From an uncultured Chitinophaga sp. (GTDB lineage Bacteria > Bacteroidota > Bacteroidia > Chitinophagales > Chitinophagaceae), in NCBI RefSeq assembly GCF_902168175.1, contig NZ_CABHOU010000095.1, positions 460,837-524,836 on the forward strand: DNA of 64,000 nucleotides. Reading direction: 5' to 3'. A program made the position numbers and the translations under genes. Below, piece after piece: positions 61,797-64,000 of this stretch. Each line of letters opens with the position of its first letter. Position 1 is the stretch's first letter. Below the pieces are notes generated by a model that searched no databases, was not told the DNA's origin, and worked only from the letters and a program-made list of their open reading frames with translations.

Positions 61797-62300
61797 TTAA
61801 TTATACTTCAAACTATCCAGCCTGATAATGAAATGATTTTTTCTGTCGCGTACGGGTTTCCCGTTCTGTTCAAGTGGCCATACATCGCCGGTGGCGTCGG
61901 TAATACGGTCGCTTTTATACATACTTTTCCAGTCGGCTTTGTGGTCGGGGTATTTCCATTCCCAATAGCTGCTATCCTTTTGTGCATAGCGGATAATTAA
62001 GAATTTATTAGCCGGAATATTTTTGTGCTGCCGTAGTCCAAGGAGTGTTATGGTGTCGCCTGATAAAATGAAGTCGCCGGTATAACAGCCGGGGTTCATA
62101 AAGTCGCCCTGGCAAAACAGGTATTTGCCATCTTTGTGCAGTGTGAAAAAGGTGGTGCCAAATCCGCTCTGCCCGGCAGGCGGCCCGGCATGGAACGTCT
62201 TCTCCTCTTCTTTTAAACCCGATGTTTTTTGCCAGCAGGTAGATAATAGCACAGTAAAAGCAGAACACAAAACGTAAAGGGAGGACGAGCCTGTAAGCAT
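61797..62300 (-). CDS. Small lipoprotein of unknown function
   Basis: No family recognised. With ATG 62300 the product is 167 residues with a lipoprotein signal peptide (MLTGSSSLYVLCSAFTVLLS) and lipobox LLSTC (Cys22). The mature domain is beta-rich with FFTLHKDGKYLFCQGDF, GCYTGDFILSGDTITLLGL and NKFLIIRYAQKDSSYWEWKY, resembling small periplasmic beta folds. The frame extends to 62543; ATG 62369 is an alternative that adds another hydrophobic stretch. It is convergent with the HxlR gene and divergent from the sigma gene. Confidence 0.65.
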   Translation of the reverse strand: MLTGSSSLYVLCSAFTVLLSTCWQKTSGLKEEEKTFHAGPPAGQSGFGTTFFTLHKDGKYLFCQGDFMNPGCYTGDFILSGDTITLLGLRQHKNIPANKFLIIRYAQKDSSYWEWKYPDHKADWKSMYKSDRITDATGDVWPLEQNGKPVRDRKNHFIIRLDSLKYN

Positions 62301-62518
62301 GGTAATTAAATTGACGGGCGTAAACCAAAGCCGGGTAGCGATTAATAAAAGTACACGGCAACTGATCATGTAGATTGTACCGCAACAGCTAAATGTAGGG
62401 TTTAAACTTTTATTGTGCAACAGGGTGCAGCCGTTCGCCCTCTCAGGCAGGTTACAATTATTTATTATCAACAAATCATTATTCCTTCTAATTTCGTGTG
62501 GATTTATCTCGAAACCCA

Positions 62519-63091
62519 ATGCTGGACGCCGCCGCAGAATCACTTTTACTGAACGCCATCCGTCAGGGCGACGAAAAGGCCCTGGAAGTGGTGTTTTTGC
62601 GTTATTACCGCCTCTTAAGCCGCTACGCCGCCGCCTTGCTTAAAAGTGAAGCAGACGGCCAGGAAGTGGCATCAGACGTGTTTTTAACCTTCTGGGAGAA
62701 AAGGCAGTCCATAGAAGTGAAAGAGAGTTTACGGCAATACCTGCTTGCTATGACCCGCCACCGCACGCTGCGTCGCCTTAAAACGAGCAGCCGTACACCA
62801 GCCGCGGTGGAACTTACGCCCGAAACTGTAAACGAGTTTGAGGCCAGTGGCTTCGATGAACCCGATGAGGACCGCTACGCCAGCGCAGACTATCTCGCCA
62901 CTTACATCAACCAACTACCGCCCCAAAGACGCCACATCTTCCAGCTAAACAAAATTGAAGGCCTTTCTTACGCCCAGATCGCCGAACAACTCGGACTTTC
63001 TGAAAAAACGGTGAAGAACCAGGTGTACCGCGCCATGCTGCAGTTAAAAAGCTTGTCGTTGGTGCTTTTCCTGCTTTATTCAAGATCGTAA
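62519..63091 (+). CDS. ECF RNA polymerase sigma factor (FecI-like)
   Basis: Third ECF sigma of the window, about 190 residues. Region 2 is read in ALEVVFLRYYRLLSRYAAAL and DGQEVASDVFLTFWEKR; region 4 in LPPQRRHIFQLNKIEGLSYA and the HTH IAEQLGLSEKTVKNQVYRAM. ATG 62519 is preferred over GTG 62498, because the sequence TAATTTCG near 62490, a poor -7 box, would place the transcript start close to 62500. A FecR gene follows after 94 bp; a TonB receptor or SusC gene is expected beyond the window. Confidence 0.9.
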   Translation: MLDAAAESLLLNAIRQGDEKALEVVFLRYYRLLSRYAAALLKSEADGQEVASDVFLTFWEKRQSIEVKESLRQYLLAMTRHRTLRRLKTSSRTPAAVELTPETVNEFEASGFDEPDEDRYASADYLATYINQLPPQRRHIFQLNKIEGLSYAQIAEQLGLSEKTVKNQVYRAMLQLKSLSLVLFLLYSRS

Positions 63092-63185
63092 CCAGACTTA
63101 ATATTCAGTTAACATGGACGGATGGGCCGCTAAGCCCTTTTGATGTCTCTTTATGAATAAGGGGCGGCAAATCCCGGTAATACCT

Positions 63186-64000
63186 ATGCTAACAGAGAAT
63201 GAACTGGACTGGAGCCTTATCGATAAAATAGTGGCCGGCACTGCCACATCGGAAGAATCAACTCAATGGGAAATACTGACGAGAGAACAAGCGGCTTATG
63301 CTGCACTTATTCCCTGGCTCCGCCGTGTACACAAAGACCAGCACGACCCATCCTCCCCTTACTACGCTATGGATGCCTGGCAGGATTTTAAAACGAAGTT
63401 GCCCGCCCCTTCCCAACAACCCTCGCGCGGCATATTCCAACTCTGGCCGAAAGTTGGTATGGCAGCCGCGGTTGCCATACTCATCGGCCTTTCCTGGTGG
63501 TTATATCCTTCCTTACATCAATCGCCTGAAAATACTGTAGCTGCCTTGGTTACTTACAACGTGCCTAACGGTCAGCGTAAACTGGTTACGCTGCCTGACA
63601 GTACACAAATATGGGTGAACGCCGGATCGTCGGTGAAAGTGCCTGCAGAATGGGGCGCAGATTCAATACGGGAAGTATGGCTGGAAGGAGAAGGCTTCTT
63701 CGATGTCGCTAAAAATCCGTCGCGCCCGTTCATTGTGCATACGCCGGAAACCAATGTGCGTGTGCTGGGTACTTCTTTTAATATCGAAGCCTATCAACAT
63801 ATACCTGTTGCTGTAACGGTAGCTACGGGTAAGGTGCGCTTTTCCAGTAACAACGGTCAGTCGGTAACGCTGCTGCCCAACCAGCGCTCTGTATGGGTGG
63901 CAGGGAAAGAAACATTTGAAACTACGCAAACTGATGCTGCTATTTACAACGGCTGGCGCGATGGTGTGATCCAATTCCATGATGAGCCGTTGGCGAACGT
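63186..64000 (+). CDS. FecR family anti-sigma factor, cut by window end
   Basis: The frame is open from ATG 63186 to the last base, 271 codons, with no stop, so the gene continues outside. Residues 1-85 are cytoplasmic, a membrane segment lies at about 89-107 (VGMAAAVAILIGLSWWLY), and the FecR domain follows with LPDSTQIWVNAGSSVKVP, LEGEGFFDVAKNPSRPF and VRVLGTSFNIEAY. The remaining C-terminal domain (DUF4974-like) is missing only because of the edge. It forms a pair with the sigma gene 94 bp upstream, and a TonB-linked receptor probably follows. Confidence 0.92.
   Translation, partial: MLTENELDWSLIDKIVAGTATSEESTQWEILTREQAAYAALIPWLRRVHKDQHDPSSPYYAMDAWQDFKTKLPAPSQQPSRGIFQLWPKVGMAAAVAILIGLSWWLYPSLHQSPENTVAALVTYNVPNGQRKLVTLPDSTQIWVNAGSSVKVPAEWGADSIREVWLEGEGFFDVAKNPSRPFIVHTPETNVRVLGTSFNIEAYQHIPVAVTVATGKVRFSSNNGQSVTLLPNQRSVWVAGKETFETTQTDAAIYNGWRDGVIQFHDEPLAN

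Overview
The window reads as chromosomal DNA of a Bacteroidota bacterium, most likely a Chitinophagaceae or Chitinophaga-like soil bacterium. The signs are three FecI-type sigma / FecR anti-sigma modules, a SusC/SusD pair with an STN domain, several signal-peptide lipoproteins, DUF6452/DUF6048 and DUF3127 family proteins, a GH51 arabinofuranosidase, and repeated -7 promoter boxes of the TAnnTTTG type used by Bacteroidota sigma factors. Shine-Dalgarno sites are mostly absent or weak, also typical of the phylum. The family assignments are from motifs read in the translations; no database search was run.

Layout. 0.1-4.8 kb: a secreted glucosaminidase, two SGNH esterase-like proteins and an MBOAT O-acyltransferase, a likely envelope glycan O-acetylation operon. 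5.0-6.3 kb: fabF. 6.5-7.4 kb: a lipoprotein of unknown function. 7.6-14.6 kb: ECF sigma, FecR, SusC, SusD without any degradative enzyme beside them. 14.8-20.8 kb: a second ECF sigma and FecR, a TonB-dependent receptor and a secreted purple-acid-phosphatase-like enzyme, which together look like a phosphoester scavenging locus. 21.0-25.6 kb: uvrA, DUF6452 lipoprotein, DUF6048 barrel and an ElaA-type acetyltransferase. 25.7-39.3 kb: a ModF-like double ABC ATPase, an alpha-2-macroglobulin lipoprotein next to penicillin-binding protein 1C (a known pairing), rarA, a small membrane protein and an M13 peptidase. 39.3-39.5 kb: a striking non-coding array of about twelve 21-bp units. 39.8-43.6 kb: HxlR regulator, divergent YceI-YceI-membrane protein operon, GH51 arabinofuranosidase. 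43.8-46.3 kb: dusB, pepE and an unrecognised protein that aligns by eye with a whole ABC ATPase domain whose catalytic motifs are all lost.

46.4-56.6 kb is almost entirely on the minus strand: an MscS channel, an RNA repair pair (HD-Pnk end-healing enzyme plus ATP-dependent RNA ligase), an acyl-CoA thioesterase, a lipoprotein, a NatA/NatB-like ABC exporter, a large FAD-dependent oxidoreductase and a DUF3127 protein whose C-terminus looks like that of SSB. dnaA follows on the plus strand at 57.1 kb. The gap before it has DnaA-box-like sites, a promoter and two long self-complementary elements, one of which resembles a 6S-type small RNA; it is the best candidate for a replication origin region. 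tRNA-Ser(GCT) and tRNA-Pro(TGG) follow dnaA; a second, nearly identical tRNA-Pro lies 1.9 kb further on across a gene-poor stretch. The window ends with a DoxX protein divergent from an HxlR regulator, a small lipoprotein, and a third ECF sigma / FecR module cut off by the window edge.

The observations I rate highest are the degenerate ABC-like protein (45.7 kb), the HD-Pnk/RNA ligase cassette (47.6-49.4 kb), the structured RNA candidate upstream of dnaA (56.67-56.79 kb), and the 21-bp phased array (39.3 kb), whose minus strand reads as a decayed leucine heptad repeat.
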